Positions 45,131 through 61,671 of a DNA stretch of 64,000 bases are shown piece by piece. The DNA comes from Macrobrachium rosenbergii (taxonomy: Eukaryota; Arthropoda; Malacostraca; Decapoda; Palaemonidae). The position numbers were made by a program, and so were the translations under genes. Position 1 is the first letter of the stretch; each line of letters begins with the position of its first letter. The notes beneath the pieces were generated by a model. It did no database searches. It was not told where the DNA came from and saw only the letters and a program-made list of their open reading frames with translations. The stretch covers positions 25,674,501 to 25,738,500 of the forward strand of contig NC_089744.1 of NCBI RefSeq assembly GCF_040412425.1. The letters run 5' to 3'.

Positions 45131-46788
45131 CTAAATCTATTATTTTCTTTGCACCCTGATCATGGTTAAAACTACTACTAACATTAATAAAGAAGGGGAC
45201 TATTTTGTATATTCGTCTTTTGAGATTACTGAAATGTTTACAGGACATAACCAATAAAATTCTCCATTACAGCCAATCTTCAATCCTGCAATACTTTCAA
45301 CCTGCATAAGAGACAAAACCAGTCTAAAAAAAATTAAATTACAACTGCGATATCAAAAAGAACTTACGTGCAAGCATGTTGCATATGTTGGCCAGGATAG
45401 TATACATGTAAAAGGCAGCACTGTATATCCTTACTTACTTGCGTGCATAAATACAGTTTTACAATAATTCAAAACTCTTGAACGGTGGTACAAATAGTAT
45501 ATGTTAATGATAGTAGAATTGCTTTTACAAACTAATGTTATTTACCAGCCATCAGGCTAGCTAAGAAATTTTTCCAATGACCTAAGCAAAACGCTGATCT
45601 AATATTAAAGCTGTCATTGCCCCAACACGATTTCCTGTTTTCAATCTCAAATGTTACTTGGAACACACTTTTGTGTTCCAACTATACAGGTAACTGGTCG
45701 TACAAGAGCATATTAATATGTACTCTACTATGAAATAATTATGGCAATCTAAATACTTTTTTTAGTACAAAAGGTTTCAAATATATGATCTACAAAGAAG
45801 TTACCCGTAGTTTTAAAATGATGGAAATGAACTGAATTTTAAGAATTAGACAGGGAACCTCCATTTCAAAACACTAGGCACAAATCTGGTGGGATCTACT
45901 TACTACTTCTACAATTACGAGCACTATGTCTAATAAGCAGCAAAAGGCTATTCACGCAATAAAATGAAACCCTTTTACTTGAGTAAAACACTTCCATACA
46001 CCACACCAAGAGCCATATTTCACCTTTGAAACTACATTGGGGAATTGGTATTTGTATTTCAATCAATCAAAATGCATTTGAGAATAAAGTAGTTTTGTTA
46101 CTATGCTTGACTTCCCTGAAACACTAGATATGCTCACACTTGAATTCCTAAAACTCCAATGTTCTAAAACCAAAAAAGAAGGGAAAAAATATATATCTTC
46201 CAGAAATTTGTCAGGTTGAAGAACCTGTGTTGCACCACTCAGCACTGGGGAAAATGTTTCATTACAAAAATGTAAAAAACTACCTCAAGGTTGGATACGC
46301 TATTCCAGCAGTGAAGGTCACCGTTTTTAAAAGAAGCAAACGCAGCAGCAGCAGCATCAGTGGTCTCAACAGAAATATACATAGCATTAATACCAATGAC
46401 AAATAAAAGCACTTGGAAAACGTAGTCGCCATACAGTATTTTGATTTGTGTCGAGCAAGGGGACTTTAGGTCTCATTAACATAGGCAGCCGAAATGAAGA
46501 AAGCTTAGTCAGGCACAACATTAATTTTTCATTCTCCAAAATAAAAAGAAAAATAAATAAAATAAACAACTTTCTGATGTTTTTGTTCATGTCCTTGAAG
46601 CAAAATATCTAAAACTATGCTGAAACATGTGCTAAATAAGCGATGGTGTGAACAGATACATAACTTTTCTTTGAATATACTGCTAGAAAAAACTTTACGT
46701 AAATTAATCATTCTATTTGTAAAATATGGATTAATGCACAATTTACATACATGTAAGTACACTTTGTGTTCGTCTATGTATGCATGTG

Positions 46789-46790
<2 letters not shown>
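45131..46790. other. Intron sequence, no recognised feature
   Basis: No recognised feature. Confidence 0.4.

Positions 46791-46871
<81 letters not shown>
46790..46871. repeat. (TA)n microsatellite
   Basis: About 40 TA units. Confidence 0.95.
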
Positions 46872-46873
<2 letters not shown>

Positions 46874-48340
46874 AATATTCTATGTATAAAATGTCATTAC
46901 TAAACTATCATTTCTTATATTTAGTTAGACACAATGAGAAAAACCAATACTCAATAATAATGAAATAACAAATATCTGTTTATTAAAAATGCGTATATTG
47001 TACAAAATCCAAAAGGTTATACTATGATATACACAATTTTGTCCTTTTTAATTTAGCAAAATGTATGTAATAAATCACCAGAGTGAGGATATTTACTAAA
47101 TTATTCACATATTCCTTGACATAACCTAAATTTGAAAAATAAAATGTACTCAAGTTGCATCACTAAGCAATACTATGCTGTCAATCTCTAACATGGTGAA
47201 CAGGCATTTGACCATAAAAAAAAATGGGGGACATAATATAGTTCCATGTAAAGCTATGAATTAATAGAAAAACAGCCCTGAAAAATAAAGCTTCCTGCAT
47301 GCTAAAAACATGCTTGCTTTCACTAGTATCAACTTTATAAAACTGAATAACTCTTCAAAGATGCATCAACTTAGATAAAAATTGCACTGGCTTTCTACAA
47401 ACACGATCTTATGGTGTATTCTGAATATGAAAAAGTAAAACAGTCTCTAAGACTAATCGACTTATTATCAGTGCACATCTCCAAATCAAACAGCATCAAT
47501 AATATTCTTTCATGCAGCTCAGGATAAGCTTTGCCTTTCATCATGCTGAACTCACTGATGCTGACTGATCAAAAGGTCATTGTCTAACTGATTCGCTAGC
47601 TTACTGTTGTAACTGAGGTTTAAGTCATACATTTCAAAAGCCATGCAAAACAATGCATAGTGCAAGTGCATCATAAATAGTCGTCATGCACTAAAACTAA
47701 GGAAAAAATCATGAACAATAACGATGACTACGAAAGACTAGCAAAGGTTTCTCCATCTCTTTGCAGGATGAAACTTTCTATAAAGAAGAAAGTCTTCCTA
47801 CAATGGCAAGTTACACCTTGCAGAAAAGAACAGACGCGGCACAGAACAAAGCACTAACGCATAACACACAAGGAAGAAATGCTCAGAGTTCCTAAGCAGC
47901 TACAAAAAGGAACAACACTGAAAAGGACCAAGTACACTGAGGCGTGAGAGAGAGGGTGAGATGAGAAACTGGACACGAGGTGGATAAGAAAAGGGAGTGA
48001 GGGAGGCAGACGAGCTAACGTCATCTACTCTGACTCTATAAAAGCACTGACATTTAATAAAACTAGCTATAATTTTATGGTGCTTGAAACTGTAAGTCAA
48101 GTCATATCTTCCACTCTCTGGCAATATGCGATGGATACATATACTGTATATATCTGTGTATATAAATGTAAGATATAAACAAATATATATAGGTAATCTC
48201 TATGTAGATTTATAATATTCCGTAGTAGACTGAGCAGGCGTGAGTGTAAACTAAGATCTAGTGGGTGATGGGGATTTCCTCTACAGCGCTTCCGTGCCGT
48301 GGCGGAGAGTTAGTTGGTGTGTGTGGTGGTGGTGTCTTAC
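46872..48340. other. Intron sequence, no recognised feature
   Basis: A plus-strand TATA-like CTATAAAAG lies at about 48033-48041 downstream of a GA-rich block, but no gene follows it. No exon recognised. Confidence 0.35.
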
Positions 48341-48446
48341 GATGCAGGCACAGTACATAGAGGCTCAGGGCTTGTACCGTCATAGACATACAAATAATAA
48401 GAGAAAGAAAGCCTTCCGTCCATTCTGTCCATCGTTCATTTGCCAT
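48341..48446 (-). CDS. Possible alternative first coding exon of unc-13
   Basis: The minus strand has an ATG at 48446 (MANERWTEWT) and a second at 48386 region (MSMTVQALSLYVLCLH), open to a consensus donor CTGCATC/GTAAGAC (donor G at 48340). From the first ATG this is 35 codons plus one base, so it ends in phase 1. It would splice in frame to the exon at 34985 or 32892. The product would open with a hydrophobic run (GFLSLIICMSMTVQALSL) that replaces the C2A domain. No upstream promoter motif was identified. The evidence is phase plus donor only. Confidence 0.2.
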
Positions 48447-48499
48447 GCAAGTTCGGTGAGTGTCGAGCAGACAAGACAAGATGTGCGGAAGGCGTAAAA

Positions 48500-50080
48500 A
48501 GACGGTCCCCAGTGCATATACAAAAAATTGTCATCAATCATCACGGTATGCAAATCATACAATGTGGTAACTGAGAGGGTAACTGAGAGAATATACTGAG
48601 AAAAAGCAATGTTACCACCATACACAGCTGTTGTAACATTGTCATTATGTACTGCGGTATTAGACTTCAGGGTGATAACTTTACATTCACCTTTTTCTAT
48701 AATCAGGATAAGATACTGTGATTTCAAAGGATAATTTTCTCCTCTCTACTACCAAGGCTTCCAGAGTTATGACTGTCTCGTCGCGCATTTTTCTAATTGA
48801 AAAAACCCTCAAGTTAAGAACTTGAATATCTCAATATATTTACATATACATATCTACACCAAAAACTATAAATGCTGCACAAGTTAATAACAGGTTACCA
48901 AGATGAAGAAAGGACACTATTCACAGTGGAGAAATCCTACACCTGTGGCTTACAATATAAGCCGAAAGCAAAGCTCATAAAAAATAGATAACATACTTTC
49001 TCCAGTATCTAGGAAAAAAAACCGAGGTTTGAAATATTTGTAAAGGCGAATGCAAGTTCATATACCATGCTGGGAGGATGTTTGGACCTTTGTGCTCATT
49101 GTCAAGATGAGAGTGAAATCTGAACATTGACAAGACATGGGAGAACGAGACAGAGCAGTCTACCCATGGCAGAAAAACTCTATTTTTGGAAGAATAATGA
49201 ACCAGCTGTGCCTACTGCAGTAAAAAATCCATTACGTTGACAGATGGCAGTTATACGGATAAATTTTAATTATCCAACATACTTACATCTAAATAACTAA
49301 CCTACGATATTATTGTATAAATATATACTTAATAGGAAATGTGTACAGGTGCATATATACTATAAATATACCATACTATTTCAGTGTAGGTACTTAGCAT
49401 ACTTGTGGTCCGGTATGTATAAGGTGTAGTTTCCTCATCTGTGTACAGTACTTAAATACACAACCCATACATGTTTGCATACAAATAACTATACTGTACA
49501 TGTATACATACAGCCAACCACATACACAATTGTGTGAGTGCATGTGTCTGTGTACAGTGTATGCGTGTATGTATGTATGTATGTATATATATACTGTATT
49601 GATATATACATTTTCTTGTGAAACGTATTCGTCACATTCACCATAGTGAAAGCCTACATCCTCAATTTTCTAGCACGCATGAATGTTTTCTGCTAAAAAT
49701 CCTTGAAATCCAAAATGGAGTAATGAAATGAAAAGTCACATTTGCTTCAAAATTCAAACTGAAATTAGGAAGAGATATCAGTCAGCTACATGATCGGCAC
49801 CACAAAGAAGGCGGTTTTGTTTTGACCGGACCGTCTTCCTAACCTCAATCCAAACCTGGAGAAAAAGAAAATTTCCTTATTTCATTACCATCATGGATTT
49901 CCAGTGTTTATGGCAAAAGATTCAAAAAGGAAAATCGAGGCCTTATTTAACGACATGTTGTCATTTTACATTCACACAAATAAAAATTTTATGCAAAATT
50001 CACCCGTTCTACACAGGCAGTTTCTCTACAGACATAACATTACAAGTCTCTTAAACATTCTTACCTAAACTGTTGAATCC
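48500..50080. other. Intron sequence, no recognised feature
   Basis: A short (TGTA)n run is present near 49567-49587. Nothing else recognised. Confidence 0.4.
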
Positions 50081-50760
50081 TGAATGGATGCCCTATCCAT
50101 ACAGCTACCACTACATCAGCCACTTCATACACATGGAATCCCCTACATACACTTCATCATTCAACTCTTATCTTGCGTACATTCTCTCCTCCTAGATATT
50201 AAGGTCATTCATTTCTAACAACTCTTTCATCTAATCTATCCAACCGTTTCCAGATGTTCCTCTGCTCCTACCTCACACCAGTTCTGAATTGTACACCTCT
50301 TTGGTTAACCTCCATTCTTTACACATGACCAAACCATCTCATAACGCTTATAAACCATCCTTTAACATACGCTTGCCTTTTCAGCACTTTTATGCACCTC
50401 CACATTCCACGCTACACAAATAATTCATCCCTACAGCATCAAGTTACACTTCACTTCATAAAGGTGAGCTGGATCGATAATTCCTTCACTCAATTCTACC
50501 TTTCCATCCAGACACCCAAAGTCTCTTCTCAGTCTTTTGGGCACACCTCCTGTCCCTAAACTACTACCTTTGCCTAAACCATTTTAAGTTTCTTCTCTTC
50601 CTGGCTTCTACTTACCCAAGTCCACATTTTCTCTACACTTTTCCTCTTAAAACAATCTGAAACTGCTTCACTAGTCTCTTTAGTTTCTCTGTACTATCCC
50701 CAATCACTACTGCATCAGATACAAATATCATTAATTTCACACTCCAAGTTAGTAATTTTC
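50080..50760 (-). pseudogene. LINE reverse-transcriptase relic
   Basis: The minus strand from about 50700 reads KLKRLVKQFQIVLRGKSVEK followed by MWTWVSRSQEEKKLKM. This matches the segment after the catalytic motif (EKLQRLV-EFGRVC-RRKLKVNVGKSKVM) in the same LINE group as the 40.2-kb relic. Downstream (lower coordinates) the sequence keeps pyrimidine-rich composition on plus strand and many stops. Non-functional. Confidence 0.55.
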
Positions 50761-51772
50761 TGTACCTATTATATGTACTGTTGTCTGTAAAACAGCACCA
50801 TATCTCATTTATTCACTCATCATTTAATTCAGTTATGCAGTGCTGGTACGTGAAATGGATGAAAAACTACTAACAACTGATGCATGAATGCAAGTTGCAG
50901 CTCTATAGAGAAATTAAAGCAAGTTTTCACTACATTCAGAATTTGTCAAAGGCTAAGTAGCAATTAAAACAACAGCACTATGCTATATGATCTATCATCT
51001 CTTGCCAGCAGATGACAAAGTGGAATTGATTAAAATACTGAAAACTATAGATAACAGTACTGTAACTACATCAGTTTCTCTTTCGTATGTCTAATTTTTA
51101 CAATGCGTGCTCTTCCATCTAAGCATCAATGTGTGAAACAAATTCAGTCTGAAAACTATTCCTATGACTAGAAAGAAAATAAAAACATTGTAAAAACAAA
51201 TGTACAAAGGATATAATATCATCTGTCATCTAACTTCTGCTGATCTGGGTGCCATTTGAGTCTGCCGAATAATTTTTGTAAGCACAGCATATTTGGCTGT
51301 AAAAAAAATAAATCTGTCTTGGACATTTGAGGTCTTCAGACATCACAAGTCAACATACTACTGAATGTTAGACGCATGTATGAAGAAAATCAGTCCAAAC
51401 AATTGAAGACTTGGCTAAAATAATTACTAAAAAAAGTATATATAAAATCAAAAGATCACTGCTTTTGTCAGAAAAATTGTACATACACACAAGTGACTTC
51501 TACTACCAAAGACAGTGCAGTTCGTGTAATACTACTTTATGAGAGCATATTTACAATCAGAGGAAGTTTACTGTGCACAGATCCCACAGGGATAAAATAT
51601 ATTTATATTAATACAGGAACTAATGGGAAATGATTATTCACATTTACTCTATCCACGTAAAAGAGTTTTCTTGATGTAAACAATACGTGAATAACTATGC
51701 ACAATATATAATGCAAGAGTACTCTTTTACACATATCTTCGTTAGCTGTATATTTTATACACAACACATGTA

Positions 51773-51776
<4 letters not shown>
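50761..51776. other. Intron sequence, no recognised feature
   Basis: No recognised feature. Confidence 0.4.

Positions 51777-51846
<70 letters not shown>
51777..51846. repeat. (TA)n microsatellite
   Basis: About 35 TA units. Confidence 0.95.
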
Positions 51847-51851
<5 letters not shown>

Positions 51852-52373
51852 ATGTATACGTAAATACATGTGTAAATACATATAGACATATTAATATGCA
51901 TACTATAAGTGTATATACAGTATTTATACTGCAATACAAATATATTATACAGCTAACATGCCCGCAAAATATGTATACGGTGTGCAAATATACATACATA
52001 CATACAAATTTATTTATCTTCTCTTTATTTTTGTACATCACATCCACCCATAAATTTCTTTTTGTGAGCAAGGAGCATGAAGGCTGGGGATCGCTTTTGT
52101 AGTGAATAAAATCATACTCATGCAAAAGATTTGAGAAAAATAAACAAAAATAAAAGAAGCCACTATCTTAAACCCTTCAACTATCCTGTCGAACTTCTGC
52201 TGCTGCTATGAGGGGAATGGGATGGGGAGACCCATTCCTACCCTTCTTTTTGGAGAAGTCTGGCACGACTTGTACAGGTTAGGTCAAGGAGTTTAAAATA
52301 GAGTGGCTCCGTGTCTTGTGTATTTAATCCTCCCAACATGTACTTGATGATGTAGGGTTGTTGCCAATCTCAG

Positions 52374-52374
52374 G

Positions 52375-52444
<70 letters not shown>
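52374..52444. repeat. (TA)n microsatellite
   Basis: About 35 TA units. Confidence 0.95.
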
Positions 52445-52449
<5 letters not shown>

Positions 52450-53515
52450 GAAACCAGTGCAAAGCACAACATACAAAATGTACAAAAATACATATACTGC
52501 ACATAAAATTAAGCTGTCCAGTACTTTCAGATGAATTAGCTACAAGTTACGCAACACTAAAATGATCAAGTGACTAGACATACAATACGGTTCAAGGAAG
52601 GGCCATTAAAGGGGCGAAATAAGTGTGATATAATTTTGTCCTTTTAAAAGGGGGGGGGAGCCTTTCGGTAGTCATTTTGTATGTTGGCACGTCTGTTGCA
52701 GTCATGAACATGTCTTGCATTACAACTATTTTAAACATCTAAGAGGAAGTGTGGTAATGCAGCTCACATACAAAAAAGCCTGCACTTTTATTTCTTCTCG
52801 TATAAGAAGCTGTACTGTACCTTTCTTCCTTGCCCTTTCTTTGGCCTTTTTGCCTGGTAAGGAAACAAGAGGTTTAGAATCATGGCGTCATGCAAGGAAA
52901 GAGTCTTAACTCTGATAGGTGGATGTTCGACTCTCATTCATATTTTTTTTTAAAGTCACATTCTCTTGGCAGCACGGAATCATTATACATAGTTTAAAAG
53001 GAAATATGATGATCGCACCATAAAAAAATGAAATACATTATCTGTACGTGATCTTAAAGAACCATAAAACAAATACGAAGAGCTATGAAGAATTCAGTAC
53101 AAATTCAAAAATGTAAATCAATGCCTTAAAGTAAATGAAAAAATGAACAAATACAGTAAAAAAAAAGAGAAAATTTATATCTGGCATCTGTTCTCTAACC
53201 AAAATCAGAATAATACACTGGTTTGTAATTTACATAATATCAATGCAATCTACCAAAAACTTTTTATATATTCATTACTGGAATATCATGAAGTAGTAGA
53301 TCTCTGTAACTACTATAGACACATAAATAAAAAATATCTGGGTTTACATAAAAAACAGTGGGCAAACAAAATAGTATAAAACTGTCTTGTGCTTTGGGGT
53401 AGATTGTCAAATCTAACAATCGTGTTCATGTGGTTTCTAAATAATGAGGAGAATTGAAATAAAATATCAAGATTATATATATTATATATAATTATATATA
53501 TACACATATACATAT
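52445..53515. other. Intron sequence, no recognised feature
   Basis: No exon or repeat recognised. Confidence 0.4.
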
Positions 53516-55728
<2,213 letters not shown>

Positions 55729-55852
55729 CCCAAGGCAATTCGAATCTGCAGTCCAAGAGGACGGAATCTCCCGTAGGCTTGGCAGTCCCCTTGACCTCTC
55801 CATTCTCCACCACCCGTTCCGCATCCAGGTAGTACCAGCGTCCTTCGCCCTC
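55729..55852 (-). CDS. unc-13: unc-13 exon, end of C2A domain
   Basis: The minus strand has a clean acceptor (TTCTTCTTTCAG, AG at 55854-55853) and a donor TTGGG/GTGGGT (donor G at 55728). The 124-nt exon starts at a codon boundary and ends in phase 1. It reads EGEGRWYYLDAERVVENGEV, then KGTAKPTGDSVLLDCRFELP and W. This is the last beta-strands of the Munc13 C2A domain: human Munc13-1 has GEWLTLDSQV, GTKDP and ILLDAHFELP at the same positions. C2A of Munc13-1 forms homodimers and binds the RIM zinc finger to place the protein at the active zone. The adjoining exon at 61554 supplies the preceding strands. Confidence 0.92.
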
Positions 55853-57529
55853 CTGAAAGAAGAAGAACGCGTCACCGACTCGAGTTCACTTTTGAGGAAC
55901 TTCTCACTTCTTCCAAACTGGAGAGACTAGAATTACATAATGGTGGGTTGGTCATCAAGACGGACAGGGATAAAATGTCGATGCACATGACATTCCTTTT
56001 CAATAAAACACTGGCCTTTTTTTTTTATTTTATTTCCTTCACAGATGGAAAGATGGAAGATGTTGAATTACTTCTTTACAATCCCTCTTTAGTTATGTGC
56101 TTCATTAATAAAAAAAAAATCAATATGCACTTGCGTCTATGCATAAAAAAATGAGGCTTTATATTGGGGTCATGGGGTGGGGGAAGGAGAGTTTTACACA
56201 ATAAACAATGAACTTGCTAAAATCTTATCATCATCAATAAGGGACATATTGTTAAGTTTCAATGTTTTGCATACGTTACAATGTTAAAATTGCCCGGATA
56301 AATTTGTACTCTCCCATATTACAAACCGTAAGGCTCATGGCAAATGCAAAACTTAAGTATTACCACATAATTACTTTCATATCTTTATAATTACAGATAC
56401 AGACGTGTTCAGTCAGTATATAAACTCTTGACTACACACACACGATTCAATAAACAAACCACCAATTTGATATCTGAGTACGAGGACCTAACGATAAAGA
56501 TATGAAACAATGTAATTAAAAACTATGAAATCAAACCAAAATATAGATATAAACCTAATTCGCTCTATGAACTACTTTAGCCTGAATGACACATGCAGAT
56601 ATTCCAAATATCATCCCCCATAAAGAATAGATGTATTCTGAAAGTATATGTTCTACAGTATTTGCTCCCCGCTTTTGACCCTCGAAGCATTTTGTGTTTC
56701 ACCTCTGCATTAAACACCATTGCATAAAATTTAAATATCTAATCTAAGCTCGAGAAATATAGATCTTAACATGCAATGTCATGTTGTTAAAATGTTGCAT
56801 GCTACAATCATCTGACCTTTTTGTTTCAAGGCCACTTGACATGAAAAAATGAGGAATTCATCATCATGCTGATGTATGACTGTTCATTTGTTTGCGACAT
56901 GTACAGAATTCGGAAAAATATATTGTCCACGGATTTATACTGAAAAAAGTAAAATGTCGCACTTTCGGTATGCGAACAACAAAATTTCAGTCTTGTGAAT
57001 AAAGTATTTAAAAACAAATTCTAATTAGTTTTACAGTCTTGTATAGAAAATGTGTAAGAAAAATGTCTAAAAGGTAATTTGAGCATCTACAGAAAATCAC
57101 ACACCTTTGGGTTTTTACACATTGTATATACAGAACTGTCATGGCTTTAATACTAAAGAAGATTTGAAATCCTTCATTAAAAAAGGGGAAGTCTTAAAAA
57201 GTTTCTAAATCTATTTCTGGATAAAATAAACCCAGTTGGTGGGAGGGGAAATATTGGAACTTTCTTTCAAAGTAATAAGGAAAGTCAATCTTTTCCCGTT
57301 TCGAAACTGGCAGTCAAATAAAACTAGAGAAGCGAAGAAAGAAATGAAAATGAAAACAAAAAAGACAAAACATAATCTGACCGGAACTAGTTTGTTTCTC
57401 GGTCAGCGTCGAGATTTATATGGTGAAAATGCTTGAGTCTTTACCTTTACTTCACTTTCAGTTTCTTCATTTTCCTAAAGGAAAGAAGGAAAGCCGTAAG
57501 TGAATGTCACTTTTCATTAACTGGTTCTA
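55853..57529. other. Intron sequence, no recognised feature
   Basis: No exon or repeat recognised. Confidence 0.4.
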
Positions 57530-59221
57530 CTACCGCAACGCTGTTGCTACTATTAATACTACTATTACTACAACAGTTAGTCCAACTACTGCTACCCCTC
57601 TCAACGCTACTATTATGTCAGGACTACTGGTATTAAAATAAAAAATTCCCCTTTACACTGCAGTTTATACCTTTAAAAAAATAGAATCGTCACAGTACGT
57701 CTCCTACTTTATGAATTAAATACAAATAAAAACTCATCAACAAAAAGCAATGCAAAGACTAACACAGAACTCAGCTTATCTAATGCAGTACATTGTGCAA
57801 TACCAAAAAACATTTTCAATTATTTCTTGCATATACTTATTAATCCTGACTTTCAGATCAAAGATTCATTAGGACTTTATCGTAAAGATACCCATAAAGA
57901 CTGAGACAAATATCCAATACAACAACAAATGTTCTGAGTCAGATAACCGCACATCTTACATGAAAATCCCCTCAAAAATGAAAAACAAATCATGGCCATT
58001 CAGACAATTGGAATAGATTCGCTTCTATTGCTGCTCCAGGCATGTGTCATTACATTTTAATACTGACTGTATACCATTCATTAACTATCACCAAAAGAAA
58101 CCAGTAAATCTGGGCATTACAAGTTCTGTATTGGTGATAAGAAAAACAAATTTTCATCCAAGCCGGCTGAAACTACCTCATTACCGTCTTTTCTTGTGTA
58201 GTATCAAATTTCTGGCGCGTTTTTAGAGATTCCTCAGCCATTCAATGCTTTCATGAAGAAGAAATCTTGAACATTCCTGACGCTTTCTTTAAATAATCGA
58301 TGGAGAAAAACGTTTATAATAATATGATTATTTAGATATGCATTTTTGCCTGAGGTGTAAATAACTGAAAGGAATCATCTCTTAAAAATAATAAGTTAAA
58401 TTTTTTACATGGTTTGCATAAATATACTAAACGAGTGTAAACAAACAGCCCCCAAGAAGTACGGTTTCTGCCGACCTACAAATTAATATTCAACGAAGAA
58501 CACTGGTCATTTTCATACATATTGGTAAAAGTGTCACGAAACGGATGCCAGCGACCGCTATTTTGTATTTCTCGTGACCAGCCATGGAGAATAATGATTT
58601 CTGTGCACTTCAAGGAAACGTCGAATTACCAGCGCTATTAAATCTTCACAGGTGTTCCTTGTTAATGAACTACGCCTTAATTGGTTCAATCGCCGCTGTT
58701 GCAAGAGCAAACGACACGGGAGTCTTTTTGAATACAAACAATAAATGAACAGATGTATTTGCATGTGTCAGAGACAACTTACAACAAAAATGGTGGTTTT
58801 ATAATTAAGTGCTCATATATATTTTTTTTTAATTTCGATGTCAATAAATTCCATCATAGTGTCTATTTAACGAGTCTCAGGCAGCGCTATTATATATGAA
58901 TCAAATGCCTTAAGAACCTTTTTTCCATTCGTTTACCACAAGTGCACACTAAAGAAAAGTCCCTTTCGAGTACCAACTTCTATATTCATATGAATATCAC
59001 TGTGTGCATTAGGAAATCTGACCGATTCTTTATGAAATTTAATTCTGGAATAGCCGTCTTTAACTTTTCATATGATTTCAACAGAGGGATCTTCGCTAAA
59101 ATGAACAATCAATGTAGGTCAACCACAGTATATGAATATTTAAATTTTCCTTTTGCTTCCTTAGAGAACGCATATCAAATGCATGTCTGTAAAAAGATAA
59201 AGGAATCATTACACACACTAT
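57530..59221. other. Intron sequence with loose (ACT)n
   Basis: Imperfect ACT/CTA-rich stretch at about 57530-57620. Otherwise no recognised feature. Confidence 0.4.
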
Positions 59222-59356
<135 letters not shown>

Positions 59357-60685
59357 CATACACATATAATGTATGTGTGTGAAGTAATACGGATACAGTC
59401 TTCTGACTCGCAGTAATACTCAAGAAAATAAAGCAAGCAACTACACCTCATATACGCAATGTAAATATATAACTGCAGTATACTGGTCTTGTGCTTATTA
59501 CATAAAACTTTAATATCAACGTATACACGAGACTTAAAATTACAATATTTTTGTCTTCTGCATTGCTCTTTCTACTTTACTGACCTCCACAATAATGGGA
59601 ATCTGTTGGAAAAATAAAACAAAAATCTTGACTACAAAAATACAAATTATTCCTGGAAGCAAAACATTCACCAGTAAAAAATGCAAACACAAAATATTAT
59701 ACAATTAATACTTCATTACCTTCAACGCCAATTGCTACTGCTTGAACAAAATCTTACATAAAAATAACTGGTCCTGGTAATCTTGTGGTAAAAATCATAA
59801 AAGTAAAAACATCACAAAACATTAAGGAAAACATTTTACAGTTTCGATAATGCTTAATTAACCACGCTAGCAAGCCTCTGGCCTGAAATTTGGTACCATT
59901 TCCAAAAGGCTAAATTTCACGATAATCTGATTAAATTAATATCAAACATTTTATGACAAAGGGAATCTCAGACACAAACTGACCGCAGTTCCCAACACCT
60001 TATCACTAGGAAGTTCTTCTGCAACTCCCTTAAATCGGCGTCAGTGACCCTGGGAGATGTAACACCAGAACACTTATAAATCAATCATTCTCTTCCAAGC
60101 AAATAGTTTCTTTAATAATAAAGTTGCAGCACTCTTATTTCCCTCCTTATTTCTTCTCTCTTTCTCTCTTTATGCGTGTTCTACAAGCGGGCGCTGGCCA
60201 GTTCGCCCACCGGATTAAAGAGATGATTGACCGATTGATCAAATTCAGAAAGCTGGCGTCACGAAAGACTACGAAAGGGAATTATTGAAACGATTCTCAG
60301 CTGTGACATTCAATATCGGGAAGATGGCGTTCTGATATCTAACAATAATTTGATATCGCAGTAATATAACTCAGTTCAATTTGTCAATCCTCTAATATCA
60401 ACGTCATTACTGATACCTTAAGTATAACACACCTGATTGATAAATAAGAAATGGTATTTAAATTAATATGATAACACGTATGAAAACATTAAACGGTTTA
60501 TCAGTTAACAAGTACAAATGGATCTCAAATAAAGTTGCTAAGTTTGAATGTTGGAAAGCCATGTTGAACTATGAATGGATCAGTGACAGTGTTTATTTCT
60601 TTTGGGGTTCACCCTGTTAGGGGAAACGGCTTTGTATTGTGTACTATAATATATATACATGTATATATACAAATATATATATATA
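59357..60685. other. Intron sequence, no recognised feature
   Basis: A GC-richer patch at 60170-60320 has no open frame that fits a splice model. Confidence 0.4.
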
Positions 60686-60794
<109 letters not shown>

Positions 60795-61164
60795 GAAATA
60801 ACCTTAAGTAACTTTAGAATAATTTTCTGGCCAGTTCTTATGAATGAAGTTATAAACAATGGTCATTTATCTTCTCAAAATTCATAACAACTGCCACTTG
60901 ACAAACGGGGTTATAAATAACGCCATTCCAATTTTTCCGCATCAAAAACACTAACCCTTCCATTTTCCTGAGAAATAAGCTGGCTTTTAAATTCGATTAA
61001 TCAAAACCTTGATATTCATGCAAAATATGACACGTCCATCCAAACTGAGAAATTTTACTGAAGTCAAGTCTGTCCCTCCATAGGTATGACTGAGTCAAAA
61101 ACTATATATATAAAAAAAATCGTAATGAGTTAAATGACTTAATTCATGTTTAAAAATGTCAAGA

Positions 61165-61480
61165 TAGATAGAATATAGAATTTCGGCCAAAGGCCAAGCG
61201 CTGGGATCTATGAGGTCATTCAGCGCTGAAACGGAAATTGACAATAAAAAGGTTTGAAAGGCGTAACAGAAGGAAAGCCTCGTAGTTGCACTATGAATCA
61301 ATTGTTAGGAGAGGGTGGAAAGTAAGATGGAAGAAAGAGAATATGAACGGAGGTACAATAAAAGGAATGAAAGGGGGTTGCAGCTAGAGGCCGAGGGGAC
61401 GCTGCAAAGAATCTCAAGTAATGCCTACAGTACACCACATGAGGTGCACTGACGGCACTACCCGCTCCGGGGTTAAAAAT
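61165..61480 (+). repeat. SINE-like decapod interspersed repeat
   Basis: The plus strand contains GAATTTCGGCCAAAGGCCAA, GCTGGGATCTATGAGGTCAT, TTCAGCGCTGAAACGG, TTGCACTATGAATCAATTG, TTAGGAGAGGGTGGAAAG and TGAGGTGCACTGACGGCACT. I recognise this ordered series of words as a widespread decapod repeat of about 300 bp. No tRNA-like promoter boxes were identified, so its class is unsure. It ends about 75 bases before the donor side of the unc-13 exon at 61554, in antisense orientation to the gene. Confidence 0.75.
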
Positions 61481-61553
61481 GTGTAAAACCTATTAGGGAA
61501 AAAGAAATTCGTTAATAAGTTTTCTCGTCTCACGCTCCTTCTTATGGCCTTAC

Positions 61554-61671
61554 CTCGTTGGAGTATTGGATGTCGGTGAGGGGCAGCCACAGATACCCCA
61601 GGGCATCGTCCCATATGAGGCCCTTGTTCCACACCTCCACCAACAAGCCCGTGTCCAACCGGTTGGTTTCG
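61554..61671 (-). CDS. unc-13: unc-13 exon, middle of C2A domain
   Basis: The minus strand has an acceptor TTTATCCCAACAG (AG at 61673-61672) and a donor AACGAG/GTAAGG (donor G at 61553). The 118-nt exon enters in phase 2 with a C that completes the previous codon and leaves at a codon boundary. It reads [20 protein letters not shown], then [19 protein letters not shown]. This aligns without gaps to Munc13-1 C2A ([29 protein letters not shown]), a sequence diagnostic of the Munc13 C2A domain. It is followed in frame by the exon at 55852. The earlier C2A strands must be encoded upstream, beyond the window's right edge or in an unrecognised exon. Confidence 0.95.

Noticed and set aside
48033..48041. 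Plus-strand TATA-like CTATAAAAG
   Set aside because: No plus-strand gene or splice donor follows; likely chance.
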